DNA of 40,094 nucleotides from a virus (IMGVR_UViG_3300027985_000569:1-40094), one strand, 5' to 3'; shown: positions 1 through 7,535, numbered from the stretch's first letter. Notes: generated from the letters alone by a model not told the origin. Translations and numbers: made by a program.

Positions 1-144
1 ATACCCGGCAAACAAATTAAATAAAACACGAAAGCGGCAACTGTAAGTCCAATCCACATCATTATTGTTTCTTTTTCATCTTGATACATATTTTTTGTTT
101 TAATGCTTAATATAAATCCTCACTAAAAAGTCTTTCCTCGTCAC
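1..144. repeat. Terminal direct repeat, left copy
   Basis: These 144 bases are identical to 39951-40094. The repeat shows that the contig closes on itself. It contains the last 38 bases of the gene ending at 107 and the 5' part of the small membrane-protein gene that runs across the join. It may be an assembler overlap of a circularly permuted genome, or a true short direct terminal repeat of the kind T7-like phages carry. Sequence alone does not decide. Confidence 0.9.
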
Positions 145-376
145 AATATCCGCTTGGATATATCGACTTAATGCCAGCTTCTTTTTGCAGTCTCAACGCC
201 TCCTCACGCTCTACAAACCTATTTCTTGATGAAATGAACCCCTCCGCGTGTAATTCGTTGCTAGGCGCGTATTTTCGCACTCTGATAGCAGTATAGCAAT
301 CGCTATGGAGATGACCACGAAAGATTTTCCCCGTGGTTGTTTTGACTGCGGCACAAATTATAATTTCTTTTTCCAT
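107..376 (-). CDS. Conserved-looking phage protein of unknown function (89 aa)
   Basis: I do not recognise the function. The protein begins MEKEIIICAAVKTTTGKIF, a beta-rich start, continues with a His-rich GHLHSDCYTAIR stretch, and ends in a basic/acidic helical region (FVEREEALRLQKEAG). An upstream ATG at 439 would add 21 residues. I prefer 376 because the added residues are low in structure and MEKE follows an AT-rich leader like those of neighbouring genes. The gene lies between the HAD phosphatase and the membrane protein that precedes TerL. Its last 38 bases recur at 40057-40094 because of the terminal repeat. Confidence 0.7.
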   Translation of the reverse strand: MEKEIIICAAVKTTTGKIFRGHLHSDCYTAIRVRKYAPSNELHAEGFISSRNRFVEREEALRLQKEAGIKSIYPSGYCDEERLFSEDLY

Positions 377-528
377 AAATTTACTAGAAAGGTCGGGCTT
401 GCCTCGTCCCGAAATGGTGTCCCCTCGCGATAGCAACATCGGGCAAAATAAATAAAATCCCTTTGCGCTTATCTCATTCCGGGTCGATTCGGAATGATCC
501 GATTACAATGACACTCCCCAAAGAACAT

Positions 529-987
529 TTAGAAATAATTAAGCATATCCTGCCAATTTCCATTGAAACGAATTGCGCGGTCATCAATGTATGCCATAGC
601 CGGAACTTTTGTGCTGGTAATTATAAGCTCATTGAAATTAAGCTCCTTTTTCTTATCGTGCTTTTGGACCCATTTTCCAATTTCAAGATATTCCCTGCGT
701 GCCGTGAAAATGACAACCCTAAAACCTTTGCGCTGTAATTTTGCCATTGCCTGAATAGACCCCTCAACAGGCTCGTCGTAAACAGAACCGTCAAGCCAAC
801 CTTTCGAATACTTATGAATCACACCGTCGAAATCCACAAGGATTGTCGGCGGATAGCTTTGCTTTTTTGTTCTTATTGGGCTTTCAGTGTTTTCATCTTC
901 AATCTCCTCAATCTTTTTGCAATAATCTTTATATTTTTGATAATCAGAATAAAAGCCAAGCGTGAGAAAGTTAAGAATTTTTTTCAT
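529..987 (-). CDS. HAD-superfamily phosphatase (152 aa)
   Basis: Hydrolase of the HAD fold, which uses an aspartate nucleophile and Mg2+ to remove phosphate. Motif I is VDFDGVIH at residues 51-58 (DxDG with nucleophile Asp52), the motif II threonine is in VIFTARRE at 92-99, and motif IV is YIDDRAIRF at 133-141. Residues 1-45 are a charged helical extension. The start is supported by AAGGA 8-9 bases upstream, one of the clearer ribosome sites here. It sits 4 bases after rtcB. Small phage HAD proteins include nucleotide and polynucleotide 3'-phosphatases. An RNA-end phosphatase acting with RtcB is an inference from position only. Confidence 0.85.
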   Translation of the reverse strand: MKKILNFLTLGFYSDYQKYKDYCKKIEEIEDENTESPIRTKKQSYPPTILVDFDGVIHKYSKGWLDGSVYDEPVEGSIQAMAKLQRKGFRVVIFTARREYLEIGKWVQKHDKKKELNFNELIITSTKVPAMAYIDDRAIRFNGNWQDMLNYF

Positions 988-991
988 TGTT

Positions 992-2203
992 TTATCCTTT
1001 AATTACTGCCAACGGTTTAAGTTCTACAAGGACCTCGACTAAATCCTTTTGATTTTCCATTACAACATCAATGTCTTTATATGCTCCGGGCGCTTCGTCC
1101 AAATCTTTTTTACCGCGGATAGCGTGAAGAATACCCTGATCATCAAGGCGCTTTATTTCTTCCTCCAAATTCAATTCTCTTTCGGCCTGTTTTCTCCCCA
1201 TTCTTCGACCTGCTCCGTGAGAACAAGATTTGAAACTGTCCGAGTTTCCTTTTCCTTTGACGATATAGCTTGCTGTTCCTTGGCTTCCCGGAATAATGCC
1301 GATAGTGTCCTCATCTGCAAGCGTCGCTCCTTTTCGGTGGACGACAACATTTTCGCCAAAATGGTTTTCAATTCTCGCGTAATTATGCGCAATGTTTAAA
1401 ATTCCATTTCCTGCGTATTCTCTGCTTATTTCAAAATCCGGGAAAATATCTGTGAAAATCTCTAAAATTCTATTCATCATCAAGCTCCTATTCGCCAAAG
1501 CGAAATCAACGCAATACTGCATTTCTTTCAAATACTTTTTTCCCTCCTCTGAATCAAGCGGCAAGAAAGCCAGCTCCCATTTCTCCGGGACCTGCGTGTG
1601 CCACTTCCTATTTAATTTAACGGCTAGTTTATTATAATAATCGGCGACCTGCTTCCCCAAATTTCGGGAACCTGAATGAATCATAATCCAAATATAACCG
1701 TCAGACCCTCTTTGAATTTCGATGAAATGATTTCCACCCCCGAGAGTTCCAATTTGTTTGAGCGCCGACTGATATTGTTCATTCACAATCGGATATTCTT
1801 TTTGCACAAAACAATTATTATATTCTCCGATTTTATTTACCGGCATAAGTTCCTCGTCTTGTTTCTCTTTTTGATGTGAAAAACCAACCGGAATTTGTTT
1901 CCTTATTTCACCCAAGGCCTTTTTGAGGTCCTCTGTTTTGTATCCCTCTTTCAAATTTGTTTTTACTGCGCACATACCGCAACCAATATCTACACCAACA
2001 GCGTTCGGGATTATAACTCCCTTTGTGGCAAGCACTCCGCCGATCGGCATACCATAACCTTGATGACTGTCCGGCATAATAGCGATATGTTTAAAAGCAA
2101 AAGGAAGATTAGCAAGGTTTTTGACCTGCTCCATTGCTCCGTCTTCGATGTCATTTAGCCAAAGTTTGATTGGCAACTTTTCACTTGATATTACTTTTTC
2201 CAT
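992..2203 (-). CDS. rtcB: RtcB-type RNA 3'-phosphate/5'-OH ligase (403 aa)
   Basis: RtcB joins RNA 2',3'-cyclic-phosphate or 3'-phosphate ends to 5'-OH ends, using GTP and Mn2+, in RNA repair and tRNA splicing. All family signatures are visible: PDSHQGYGMPIGG near 44-56, VGVDIGCGM at 69-77 (metal ligands Asp72 and Cys75), GGGNHF at 155-160, HSGSRN at 176-181, VHRKGAT at 288-294, PGSQGT at 305-310 and HGAGRR at 329-334, whose His329 should be the guanylylated residue. Length is near that of short bacterial members and nothing looks broken. No archease gene is seen. It is followed directly by a HAD phosphatase and preceded by a 79-aa protein and peptide deformylase, which suggests a module protecting host RNA or translation during infection. 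Confidence 0.97.
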   Translation of the reverse strand: MEKVISSEKLPIKLWLNDIEDGAMEQVKNLANLPFAFKHIAIMPDSHQGYGMPIGGVLATKGVIIPNAVGVDIGCGMCAVKTNLKEGYKTEDLKKALGEIRKQIPVGFSHQKEKQDEELMPVNKIGEYNNCFVQKEYPIVNEQYQSALKQIGTLGGGNHFIEIQRGSDGYIWIMIHSGSRNLGKQVADYYNKLAVKLNRKWHTQVPEKWELAFLPLDSEEGKKYLKEMQYCVDFALANRSLMMNRILEIFTDIFPDFEISREYAGNGILNIAHNYARIENHFGENVVVHRKGATLADEDTIGIIPGSQGTASYIVKGKGNSDSFKSCSHGAGRRMGRKQAERELNLEEEIKRLDDQGILHAIRGKKDLDEAPGAYKDIDVVMENQKDLVEVLVELKPLAVIKG

Positions 2204-2215
2204 TTTTTTAAACTC

Positions 2216-2455
2216 TTAATTATTTTCCTTTCTTTTCAAAGTTCTTAATAAATAACCTATTTGGTCCTTGAAAATATCGACCACATCTTCAAAGACTTCT
2301 TTTGTTATTTCCTGCTTTACGCAAACGAAATCACCATATCCATTGCCCTTGTGTTCCAATACCCAGCCTATATTTTCCCCAACCCTTAAAATATCAACCT
2401 CGTAATTCTCTTTGTCCATTTTGACATTCAGGACTTTTTTAAATACTTTATTCAT
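2216..2455 (-). CDS. Small protein of unknown function (79 aa)
   Basis: Not recognised. It starts MNKVFKKVLNVKMDKENYEV at the ATG one base after the deformylase stop codon. A longer reading from 2545 would run inside the deformylase gene and is unlikely. A central beta-rich part (VGENIGWVLEHKGNGYGDF) is followed by an amphipathic helix. The GW...YGD pattern resembles that of the 87-aa protein at 3431-3694, so the two may be distant paralogues. It ends 12 bases before rtcB and is probably co-transcribed and translationally coupled. Confidence 0.75.
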   Translation of the reverse strand: MNKVFKKVLNVKMDKENYEVDILRVGENIGWVLEHKGNGYGDFVCVKQEITKEVFEDVVDIFKDQIGYLLRTLKRKENN

Positions 2456-2456
2456 T

Positions 2457-2987
2457 TTATTGTTCGAAATAGATGTTTTTACCTCTGCAATGTTGTTCTT
2501 CGTGCTGGAAGACGTGAGATTGCAAGCCCTCGATCCATTTCTCAACCTTTTTCATACCAAAGAAACGGCGCGGAATGTAATATCTAACCTTGATACTAAA
2601 AAACCTTTTAACCTTTCTCGGCTTCCTATACGGGAAAGAGAAACAACCCTCCTCGTATTCGATGACATTTTTCCTTGTGTCCTTATTGGTCCCGTTGCTT
2701 ACTTCGATTGTTTCCGGCGCCTCGATAATTTCCGGGTTCATTATGACTTGGCTTTCAAACAGTTTTGCCGTCTTCACCCCGTCGCCGGCATATTGAGAAT
2801 GAACAATAAAAAAAGAAAGCGGTTTTTTATCCTCAACCTGATTGTGAGCAAGCGCATATCCGTCGCTATACTCTCCTTTGTTGATTCCTGCCTCCAAAAA
2901 CTTAATCATTTCGGCGGCAATGCTCTCGATCTGCGAGTATTTTTTTACCCTCTCGCCGGGTATGTAGTGGTTTTTTACGATTTCCAT
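2457..2987 (-). CDS. def: Peptide deformylase (176 aa)
   Basis: Peptide deformylase removes the formyl group from the N-terminal methionine of new proteins. The three family motifs are present: GYALAHNQ at 43-50 (motif I, GxxxxxxQ, divergent), EGCFSFP at 113-119 (motif II, ligand Cys115) and QHEEQH at 161-166 (motif III HExxH, ligands His162 and His166, catalytic Glu163). Length is normal for the family. The leader holds AGGA followed by an AT-rich stretch before ATG. Phage deformylases are known from marine phages. Here the enzyme lies beside rtcB, which suggests a translation-support role. The divergent motif I may alter substrate preference. Confidence 0.9.
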   Translation of the reverse strand: MEIVKNHYIPGERVKKYSQIESIAAEMIKFLEAGINKGEYSDGYALAHNQVEDKKPLSFFIVHSQYAGDGVKTAKLFESQVIMNPEIIEAPETIEVSNGTNKDTRKNVIEYEEGCFSFPYRKPRKVKRFFSIKVRYYIPRRFFGMKKVEKWIEGLQSHVFQHEEQHCRGKNIYFEQ

Positions 2988-2989
2988 AT

Positions 2990-3103
2990 TTATTTTTTCC
3001 TAAAAACAATTATTAGCAATAAAAATGTGATAAAAGCGAGCAACATTTCAATCTTATCCAAGCTCGATTCAATCGTCCGAAGCAACAACTGCGTGTATTC
3101 CAT
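2990..3103 (-). CDS. Small single-span membrane protein (37 aa)
   Basis: A gene too short for routine calling. A polar N-terminus (MEYTQLLLRTIESSLDKIEM) leads into one strongly hydrophobic segment (residues 20-34) and ends FRKK, a positive-inside anchor. It lies two bases before the deformylase start and 25 bases after the 42-aa gene. Function unknown. A membrane role is inferred only from hydrophobicity. Confidence 0.55.
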   Translation of the reverse strand: MEYTQLLLRTIESSLDKIEMLLAFITFLLLIIVFRKK

Positions 3104-3128
3104 AGGCTATTATTCAGTTTTGACCCTG

Positions 3129-3257
3129 TTATCTCAATCGTTTTTGGCATTTTGAGCAGTAAATTCGGTCCCACGGCTCATTATATAGCGTTTTAGCGTG
3201 GCAACACGGACTAAGATAACCAATGAAAACGAGAAACTTTGTCCAAAACTTTTTCAT
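3129..3257 (-). CDS. Small CxxC zinc-ribbon-like protein (42 aa)
   Basis: Hidden small gene. It begins MKKFWTKFLVFIGYLSPCCH and continues with a CSKC pair near the C-terminus. Together Cys18-Cys19-His20 and Cys34/Cys37 could bind one zinc. Its ATG follows the TAA of the 58-aa gene with no gap (TAAATG), which argues for coupled translation. The basic C-terminus (QKRLR) is typical of tiny phage zinc proteins. Function unknown. Confidence 0.6.
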   Translation of the reverse strand: MKKFWTKFLVFIGYLSPCCHAKTLYNEPWDRIYCSKCQKRLR

Positions 3258-3434
3258 TTATTTGTTTATTAGTATTTTTTTAGGCTTAAAGCGTCCCTCT
3301 TGATTCCAATTCCAGCAATGACATAACCTTTCGCACGGCTCTTTGTCTTTGAAGATTTGCAACTGCAAGCGATTATCTACCGCGTAGTCTTTCTCGACCG
3401 TGTCCCAAATTGTCCATAAAAAATTTCTTTTCAT
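3258..3434 (-). CDS. Small Cys/Trp-rich protein (58 aa)
   Basis: Hidden small gene whose start overlaps the stop of the 87-aa gene in an ATGA junction, a classic coupling arrangement. It begins MKRNFLWTIWDTVEKDYAVD and has a cluster of cysteines and tryptophans (EPCERLCHCWNWNQ) about two thirds along, then a basic tail. It could be a small metal-binding protein. The family is not recognised. Confidence 0.65.
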   Translation of the reverse strand: MKRNFLWTIWDTVEKDYAVDNRLQLQIFKDKEPCERLCHCWNWNQEGRFKPKKILINK

Positions 3435-3694
3435 TTTTTCTTTTTATTAACCTTATTCAGATCGACCAAAAGTCTTGTCGCGCACTTCTTGCCTATCTCA
3501 ATGAGCTTATCATCGCCCGGATATTTTTCGTGTGCCATTCCTACTGGCCCGTCGCCATATTTTTTACTCTCATATTCGAATATCCAGCGATATGACCAAC
3601 CAAGCTCATTTTGAAACAATCTAACAAACAAACGACCGCCTTTATAATCAACAGTTATCACTTTTTTTAAATACTTGTTTGATATTTCGCTCAT
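3431..3694 (-). CDS. Unknown protein (87 aa)
   Basis: Not recognised. An N-terminal helix and beta strands (KVITVDYKGGRLFVRLF) are followed by aromatic-rich LGWSYRWIFEYESKKYGDG and a helical, Lys-rich tail. It overlaps the small-terminase-like gene upstream by 4 bases and the 58-aa gene downstream by 4 bases, so it belongs to a tightly coupled operon. It shares a GW...YGD pattern with the 79-aa protein at 2216-2455. Confidence 0.7.
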   Translation of the reverse strand: MSEISNKYLKKVITVDYKGGRLFVRLFQNELGWSYRWIFEYESKKYGDGPVGMAHEKYPGDDKLIEIGKKCATRLLVDLNKVNKKKK

Positions 3695-4338
3695 TTTTCT
3701 TTTCTTAAAAATTTTTTACTTTCGCTTATAACCTCGGCCAGCTCCTCATCAGTCAAATCCTTGAAAGGACGATTGACAGTCAAATCCAATTTCTCTTTCG
3801 GGTATTTGTCTTTAAGTTTGTAAGCCATATCAATTGCCTTGTTCATTGACATTGTGTCCGGGACTGCATAAACACATTTCTTTGCGCGAAACGATTTCAA
3901 TTCTCCCTTGCTATTTGTATATTCAACCTCGGCCTCGTGGATCCGCATAACCGTAAAGCCTGCCTCGTCCATAATCATTGCAATTTCTTCGTCCGGCATA
4001 TCTTCATCAAAATTCATCTGTAAAAGTCTTTTGGCCGTCAAAGTTTTTCTGTGAGCTTCGGCAATCAATTTATCAGAAATGTTTTCATCTACGAGTTGCT
4101 TCCAGCTTTTCGTCTTCTTAATCCTGCCACTGTGAGCATAACTTTCAGAATAACCAGCCTCAATCATTGACCTTTTCAAACTTCCTACATTTTCCGACAT
4201 TTTCTGCATTGTCTTTTTTTGTCTCAAATTCTCAATTTTCCTTGATTTTACGGCCTTTTTTTCATTTTTAACACTCGATTTTTTTGAAACCGTCTTTTTT
4301 TTCGAAACTTTTGCTTTTTTTGTCTTTTTCTTAGGCAT
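3691..4338 (-). CDS. terS: Probable small terminase subunit (215 aa)
   Basis: The small terminase recognises the packaging site and regulates the large subunit. Residues 1-40 are a Lys/Ser-rich disordered tail. Residues 40-105 resemble the N-terminal helix-turn-helix region of Terminase_2-type small subunits: a repeated helix pattern with SLKRSMIEAGYSESYAH (helix-turn-helix-like), then KSWKQLVDENISDKLIAEAH. A C-terminal part contains AVPDTMSMNKAIDMAYKLKD, which could serve oligomerisation. It lies about 4 kb (on the circle) upstream of TerL instead of next to it. The assignment rests on pattern, not on a database hit. Confidence 0.65.
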   Translation of the reverse strand: MPKKKTKKAKVSKKKTVSKKSSVKNEKKAVKSRKIENLRQKKTMQKMSENVGSLKRSMIEAGYSESYAHSGRIKKTKSWKQLVDENISDKLIAEAHRKTLTAKRLLQMNFDEDMPDEEIAMIMDEAGFTVMRIHEAEVEYTNSKGELKSFRAKKCVYAVPDTMSMNKAIDMAYKLKDKYPKEKLDLTVNRPFKDLTDEELAEVISESKKFLRKEK

Positions 4339-4672
4339 TTACTTTTTTATTTCTTCTAAATAAAACCTCAAATAATTCCCTGATTCTTTCCCAAAAACTT
4401 TTCTTTTTTTCTTTTTGAGCCTCTCTCGACTTCTTCAACATTTCCTTAATCTCCCGGACCTGCCTATTCTTAGCCGCTATGTCTTTGTTTCTTGCTTCCA
4501 TTCTATGCCCTCGCGCTACGCGCTCACGCTTTAACCTTTTTAGCATTTTCTTTTCGAGCTTCTTTTCTTCTGAAATCTTTGACTGTTTGAGTTGCTTTGC
4601 TTCCTTGCGCTTTCTTCTTTCTTCGCGAGTTCTTTTTTTTGCTGGGCTTTGCCCGGGTGTTTTAGGCTTCAT
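4331..4672 (-). CDS. Very basic coiled-coil protein (113 aa)
   Basis: Not recognised. Most of the chain is Lys/Arg/Glu helix (EERRKRKEAKQLKQSKISEE and similar), with a C-terminal amphipathic part (FWERIRELFEVLFRRNKK). Such proteins may bind nucleic acid or act as assembly chaperones. It overlaps the terS-like gene by 8 bases and the upstream gene by 11 bases. The first residues (MKPKTPGQSPAKKR) are disordered. Confidence 0.7.
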   Translation of the reverse strand: MKPKTPGQSPAKKRTREERRKRKEAKQLKQSKISEEKKLEKKMLKRLKRERVARGHRMEARNKDIAAKNRQVREIKEMLKKSREAQKEKKKSFWERIRELFEVLFRRNKKVNA

Positions 4673-5033
4673 AGGTTTTTATTTCTTTTTTTATGCTATT
4701 TATAAATTCCGCAAATTTGTTGGCCGTTTCACCGGTCCCAATTCCCAATTTTTCGGCATAATAATTCGGGTGGCTTTCGGTGTCCAAATTGAAACCGAAA
4801 GAACCGATCCGCATAACACTCACAAATAAGTCTGATGATTTCACCCCTCCTTGAATCAAAATGTCATTCTCAAAAATAACGTCCGGGCAAATAGCCAATA
4901 AAATATCAAATTGAGTTCCTTGGCCGTCTGTCCACGCGAATAAAACCGCACCCTCTCCCTCTACCAATTGCTTTGCAATATCCTTATAATTCTCTTGGTC
5001 GTTTATGATTGTTTTATATTCGTCAAATTTCAT
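4662..5033 (-). CDS. Unknown protein (123 aa)
   Basis: Not recognised. It has a mixed alpha/beta composition: an N-terminal helix, then EGEGAVLFAWTDGQGTQFDI, strands through PDVIFENDILIQGGVKSSDL, a second strand pair (LFVSVMRIGSFGFNLD), then a C-terminal helix. There are no metal-binding or catalytic motifs. It overlaps its upstream neighbour by 4 bases, so it is part of the same coupled run. Confidence 0.7.
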   Translation of the reverse strand: MKFDEYKTIINDQENYKDIAKQLVEGEGAVLFAWTDGQGTQFDILLAICPDVIFENDILIQGGVKSSDLFVSVMRIGSFGFNLDTESHPNYYAEKLGIGTGETANKFAEFINSIKKEIKTYEA

Positions 5034-5428
5034 TTCTTTATTTCTTCGATTAAAAAATCAACCTCATTTTTCGTAAAAACAAAACTTATCTTATTCAAAA
5101 GCTCCTTGTCTTTTTCCCCAATAATCTTTTTCATCAACTTATTTTTGACTGTCGTGTCGCTTTTCTTCTCCTTAATCACAACCTCCGTCGCTGTCTCCGG
5201 CTTCTTCTCCGGCTCCGGCGCCGTCGCTTCGCTATATCCTTGAATCTGATTAACCGGCAAAAACGATGAAACTGCAAGACTGAATGTTGACGGGTCATCT
5301 CCCATTTTCTGCATTTCACCCTCTGCGCTTATCAAGGCGCCTGAAAGTGTGTCAGCGTCTTTCAACGAAAGAATCAATCTGTTTGTTCCCGGCTTTACGA
5401 AAACCATTGCGAATACTTTTCTTATCAT
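5030..5428 (-). CDS. Unknown protein with Pro/Glu linker (132 aa)
   Basis: Not recognised. Residues 1-65 look folded and beta-rich (VFAMVFVKPGTNRLILSLKD). Residues 66-95 are a Pro/Glu/Lys/Thr-rich linker. The C-terminal 40 residues are helical and charged. It overlaps the exonuclease gene by 4 bases and the 123-aa gene by 4 bases. Confidence 0.7.
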   Translation of the reverse strand: MIRKVFAMVFVKPGTNRLILSLKDADTLSGALISAEGEMQKMGDDPSTFSLAVSSFLPVNQIQGYSEATAPEPEKKPETATEVVIKEKKSDTTVKNKLMKKIIGEKDKELLNKISFVFTKNEVDFLIEEIKK

Positions 5429-6012
5429 ATAATTTTTTTATCTTTAAGTTTGAAAAAGCAATCAACCATTACGCGGACATCTTGAAGCGCGTCGTGCATT
5501 GCTTCCTCGTCCAATAATCCTCCCGGGTGTGTTTTGGCGTAAAGTTCTGCCAGCGTTGGCCACTTATACCCATACTTTCCGGGAATCTTGCAAAACTGCG
5601 TCGTCTTCTGCATTGTGCAAATCCTCTCTTTTTCGGAAAAATTTTTATAGGCGTCTTCCCAGCCTAGCCGGATCATCTCACTCCCGACAATCGACTTGTC
5701 AAAACTGATATTATGCGCGACCAAAAAATCTGATTGCGAAAGAGTCAAATCGAATAACTCCAAAACATAATGAATCGGCACTCCCTCTTTCTCCGCTCTG
5801 TCCTGCGTTATTTTGTTTATTTTTGCGGTTTCTTCCGGTATAGCAAAACCGTTTGGTTTTATAATATAGCTATGCTCTGCGAGTTTGTTTCCGTTTTCGT
5901 CGTAATGCGACCAAGCAAGTTGAATCATTCTTGGCCAGTTGTCTAAGTCGTGGACGTGGGCGTCCCATTTTTTCGGAAGCCCGTTTGTCTCTGTGTCAAA
6001 AAAGAGATACAT
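5425..6012 (-). CDS. DEDDh 3'-5' exonuclease, DnaQ-like (195 aa)
   Basis: Exonuclease of the DnaQ/RNase T superfamily, which removes 3' nucleotides from DNA or RNA with two metal ions. Exo I is FFDTETNG (Asp6, Glu8), Exo II is AHNISFDKS at 99-107 (Asp105), and Exo III is HDALQDVR at 173-180 (His173, Asp178), the DEDDh arrangement. No polymerase is attached and the phage has none of its own, so a repair, recombination or host-DNA/RNA degradation role is as likely as proofreading. It is preceded by a promoter at 6050-6078 and heads a coupled series of genes. Confidence 0.93.
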   Translation of the reverse strand: MYLFFDTETNGLPKKWDAHVHDLDNWPRMIQLAWSHYDENGNKLAEHSYIIKPNGFAIPEETAKINKITQDRAEKEGVPIHYVLELFDLTLSQSDFLVAHNISFDKSIVGSEMIRLGWEDAYKNFSEKERICTMQKTTQFCKIPGKYGYKWPTLAELYAKTHPGGLLDEEAMHDALQDVRVMVDCFFKLKDKKII

Positions 6013-6049
6013 ATTTTTATTTTCAAGTTTGGCGATTTATGTTGATTAA

Positions 6050-6078
6050 ATTATAGCACACTTTTCAATTTTTTTCCA
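6050..6078 (-). promoter_or_regulatory. Extended -10 promoter before the exonuclease gene
   Basis: On the minus strand TGGAAA (6078-6073) is followed after 17 bases by TATAAT, preceded by TGC to give the extended -10 TGCTATAAT (6058-6050). The transcript would start near 6043 with a leader of about 30 bases to the ATG at 6012. The leader also holds AAATCGCC, a motif repeated elsewhere in this genome. Confidence 0.65.
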
Positions 6079-6550
6079 GCTTCTTGATTTTCATTTTTTC
6101 ACGTTCGAGCGGGTTTCCTCTCAAAAGCATTTCTGCCTCCTTTATCGTCTTGGCGTAGATGATAACATTCTCAAAAACAAACGACCTTTTCACCGGGTCC
6201 CAAAATTCAATCGTTGCCGAATAATCCCCGTCTTTCAATTTCATTCTCCGATTATCTTTCTGCCGATCAAGACCCTCGACAGCAATCTTTTTCAGTGAAA
6301 CTTTCAATGTTCTTGACATATCATAATCCGACGCATATTCTGCAACCTGTTTTATTTTCTTCAAGGCGTTCCGGGCTACATCGTGGCCCTCCTCCTCCTC
6401 GAAATGGTTATAAATACAATCAAGATGAAAGAATACCCCGCACCCCGTGCAACGATAGGCGTCTCGAATATCAAGCTCTTTTCCGCAACCGCCTTTCGAG
6501 GTCATTGCGATATTTCCGTGTGGATTAGCGTCCCCGCAAATTACTTTCAT
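6065..6550 (-). CDS. Treble-clef/PHD-like zinc protein (161 aa)
   Basis: Residues 1-60 carry a Cys/His series (MKVICGD, then GGCGKELD, YRCTGCGVFFHLDC, and a following His) that fits a RING/PHD-like or treble-clef zinc-binding fold. The remaining 100 residues are mixed alpha/beta and contain DGDYSATIEFWDPVKRSFVF. The actual function is unknown. It overlaps the 99-aa gene by 4 bases and ends just before the exonuclease promoter, whose -35 lies inside its 3' end. Confidence 0.75.
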   Translation of the reverse strand: MKVICGDANPHGNIAMTSKGGCGKELDIRDAYRCTGCGVFFHLDCIYNHFEEEEGHDVARNALKKIKQVAEYASDYDMSRTLKVSLKKIAVEGLDRQKDNRRMKLKDGDYSATIEFWDPVKRSFVFENVIIYAKTIKEAEMLLRGNPLEREKMKIKKLEKN

Positions 6551-6846
6551 ATTAAAAAATATCTTTTAATAAATTTACCGAGTTCCCTTTCCTCGACGCT
6601 CCATTCTGATTTTTCCCAAGTTTCAGCCAGCTTTTTCAATTCTTCCTCGGTGTATTTTATGGCCGACCATTCTGTCTCATCAAAATCATAGTAAGAACAA
6701 TGGCTACCCTCGACAACTATAAATTCAGAATAAGACGGTCCGCTCAACAAAATAACCCTCGACATTTCATAATCTTGCTCGCTTGTCGAAGCAAATAAGA
6801 TATTGTGAGCTTTTATTTCAACCTCCTTGAAATCAATTTTTTTCAT
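6547..6846 (-). CDS. Unknown phage protein (99 aa)
   Basis: Function unknown. The central stretch SEFIVVEGSHCSYYDFDETE resembles small phage proteins carrying a V-E-G-x-H-C-S-x-Y signature. The rest is helical (YTEEELKKLAETWEKSEW). It overlaps both neighbours by 4 bases. The family resemblance is from memory only. Confidence 0.7.
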   Translation of the reverse strand: MKKIDFKEVEIKAHNILFASTSEQDYEMSRVILLSGPSYSEFIVVEGSHCSYYDFDETEWSAIKYTEEELKKLAETWEKSEWSVEERELGKFIKRYFLI

Positions 6847-7064
6847 ATTTTTGTATGGCTCAATGTGATTTTATGTTCTGCCTCGCGTATATTTTCGGAA
6901 TAAAATTCCGAGTGTCCCATTTTTGAGAAGTCCGGTTTTTTTCCGACGACCCCGGCCTTGAACATCTCCCACACTTCGCCTTTAGCGCTATTTATTATGT
7001 GATTTTTAAGCCCGCATTTTAGCAGAACCTTTCCGCATACCGGGCATTTTTTGGTTTTCTCCAT
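6843..7064 (-). CDS. Small zinc-finger protein (73 aa)
   Basis: It begins MEKTKKCPVCGKVLLKCGLKNHI: a CxxC followed by a downstream Cys and His, consistent with one zinc finger of C2HC type. A start at 7079 would add five residues and overlap the upstream gene by 11 bases. I chose 7064 because TTTTAAAAAAATGGA matches the leader form of rtcB in this genome. Function unknown, possibly nucleic-acid binding. Confidence 0.65.
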   Translation of the reverse strand: MEKTKKCPVCGKVLLKCGLKNHIINSAKGEVWEMFKAGVVGKKPDFSKMGHSEFYSENIREAEHKITLSHTKI

Positions 7065-7068
7065 TTTT

Positions 7069-7362
7069 TTAAAAGTCATCTTCTGCGTCGCTTAGACATT
7101 CGGGGCATATTGCCTCATCTGCCGGACGCTCTAAGAGATATTCCGGTCCCATAAATTCAGCCTTGCACCGATCGCATAAAATTGCTATCTTTTCAAATTC
7201 TCCCAATTCTTGCGCTTCGATGTTGGCACAAATTTCTTTCATTTTTTGCTCTGAAATTTGGAAACCACACTTACAAATTAAGAATTTATCAAGGCCAAAG
7301 CTATCGACCAAACTTTTGCCACATTGCGGACATTTATTCCTCCGCAGATTTTTCCAATTCAT
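7069..7362 (-). CDS. Double zinc-ribbon protein (97 aa)
   Basis: There are two zinc-binding regions. The first has CPQCGK and ICKCGF, and the second has LCDRCKAEF and ICPECL, each a pair of CxxC knuckles. Together they look like two rubredoxin-type ribbons. The C-terminus is acidic (DAEDDF). The start lies 29 bases inside the 3' end of the preceding gene. No catalytic motif is visible. Confidence 0.75.
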   Translation of the reverse strand: MNWKNLRRNKCPQCGKSLVDSFGLDKFLICKCGFQISEQKMKEICANIEAQELGEFEKIAILCDRCKAEFMGPEYLLERPADEAICPECLSDAEDDF

Positions 7363-7531
7363 TTTCTTTTTGTTTTGTCTCCGGCGCGCCGTCGTAGCGC
7401 TTACCGCAGTTTTTACAGATTAAGACACTTATCATTTTTTTTGTAGGCGAGCCGTCTTTTTTCTGCCCTTTCGGCTCTGTTATGACAGCCAATCCCTGAT
7501 TACAGTTTGAGCATTTTAAAATTGTTTGCAT
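7334..7531 (-). CDS. Zinc-ribbon protein (65 aa)
   Basis: The protein MQTILKCSNCNQGLAVITEP... carries CSNC near the start and ICKNCGKRY some 35 residues later, a four-cysteine ribbon. The tail is Glu/Lys rich. A reading from 7564 would overlap the upstream gene. The ATG at 7531 lies four bases after that gene's TAA in the A-rich context usual here. Confidence 0.7.
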   Translation of the reverse strand: MQTILKCSNCNQGLAVITEPKGQKKDGSPTKKMISVLICKNCGKRYDGAPETKQKENELEKSAEE

Positions 7532-7535
7532 TTTT

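Noticed and set aside
457-528. Nineteen-codon frame directly after the HAD gene stop (TAAATG)
   Set aside because: Very short and without recognisable composition; the TAAATG junction alone is weak evidence.
463-738. Plus-strand open frames throughout the window
   Set aside because: Apart from the VRR-NUC gene they lie opposite convincing minus-strand genes, have no family features and no promoter or ribosome signals, so they are shadows.
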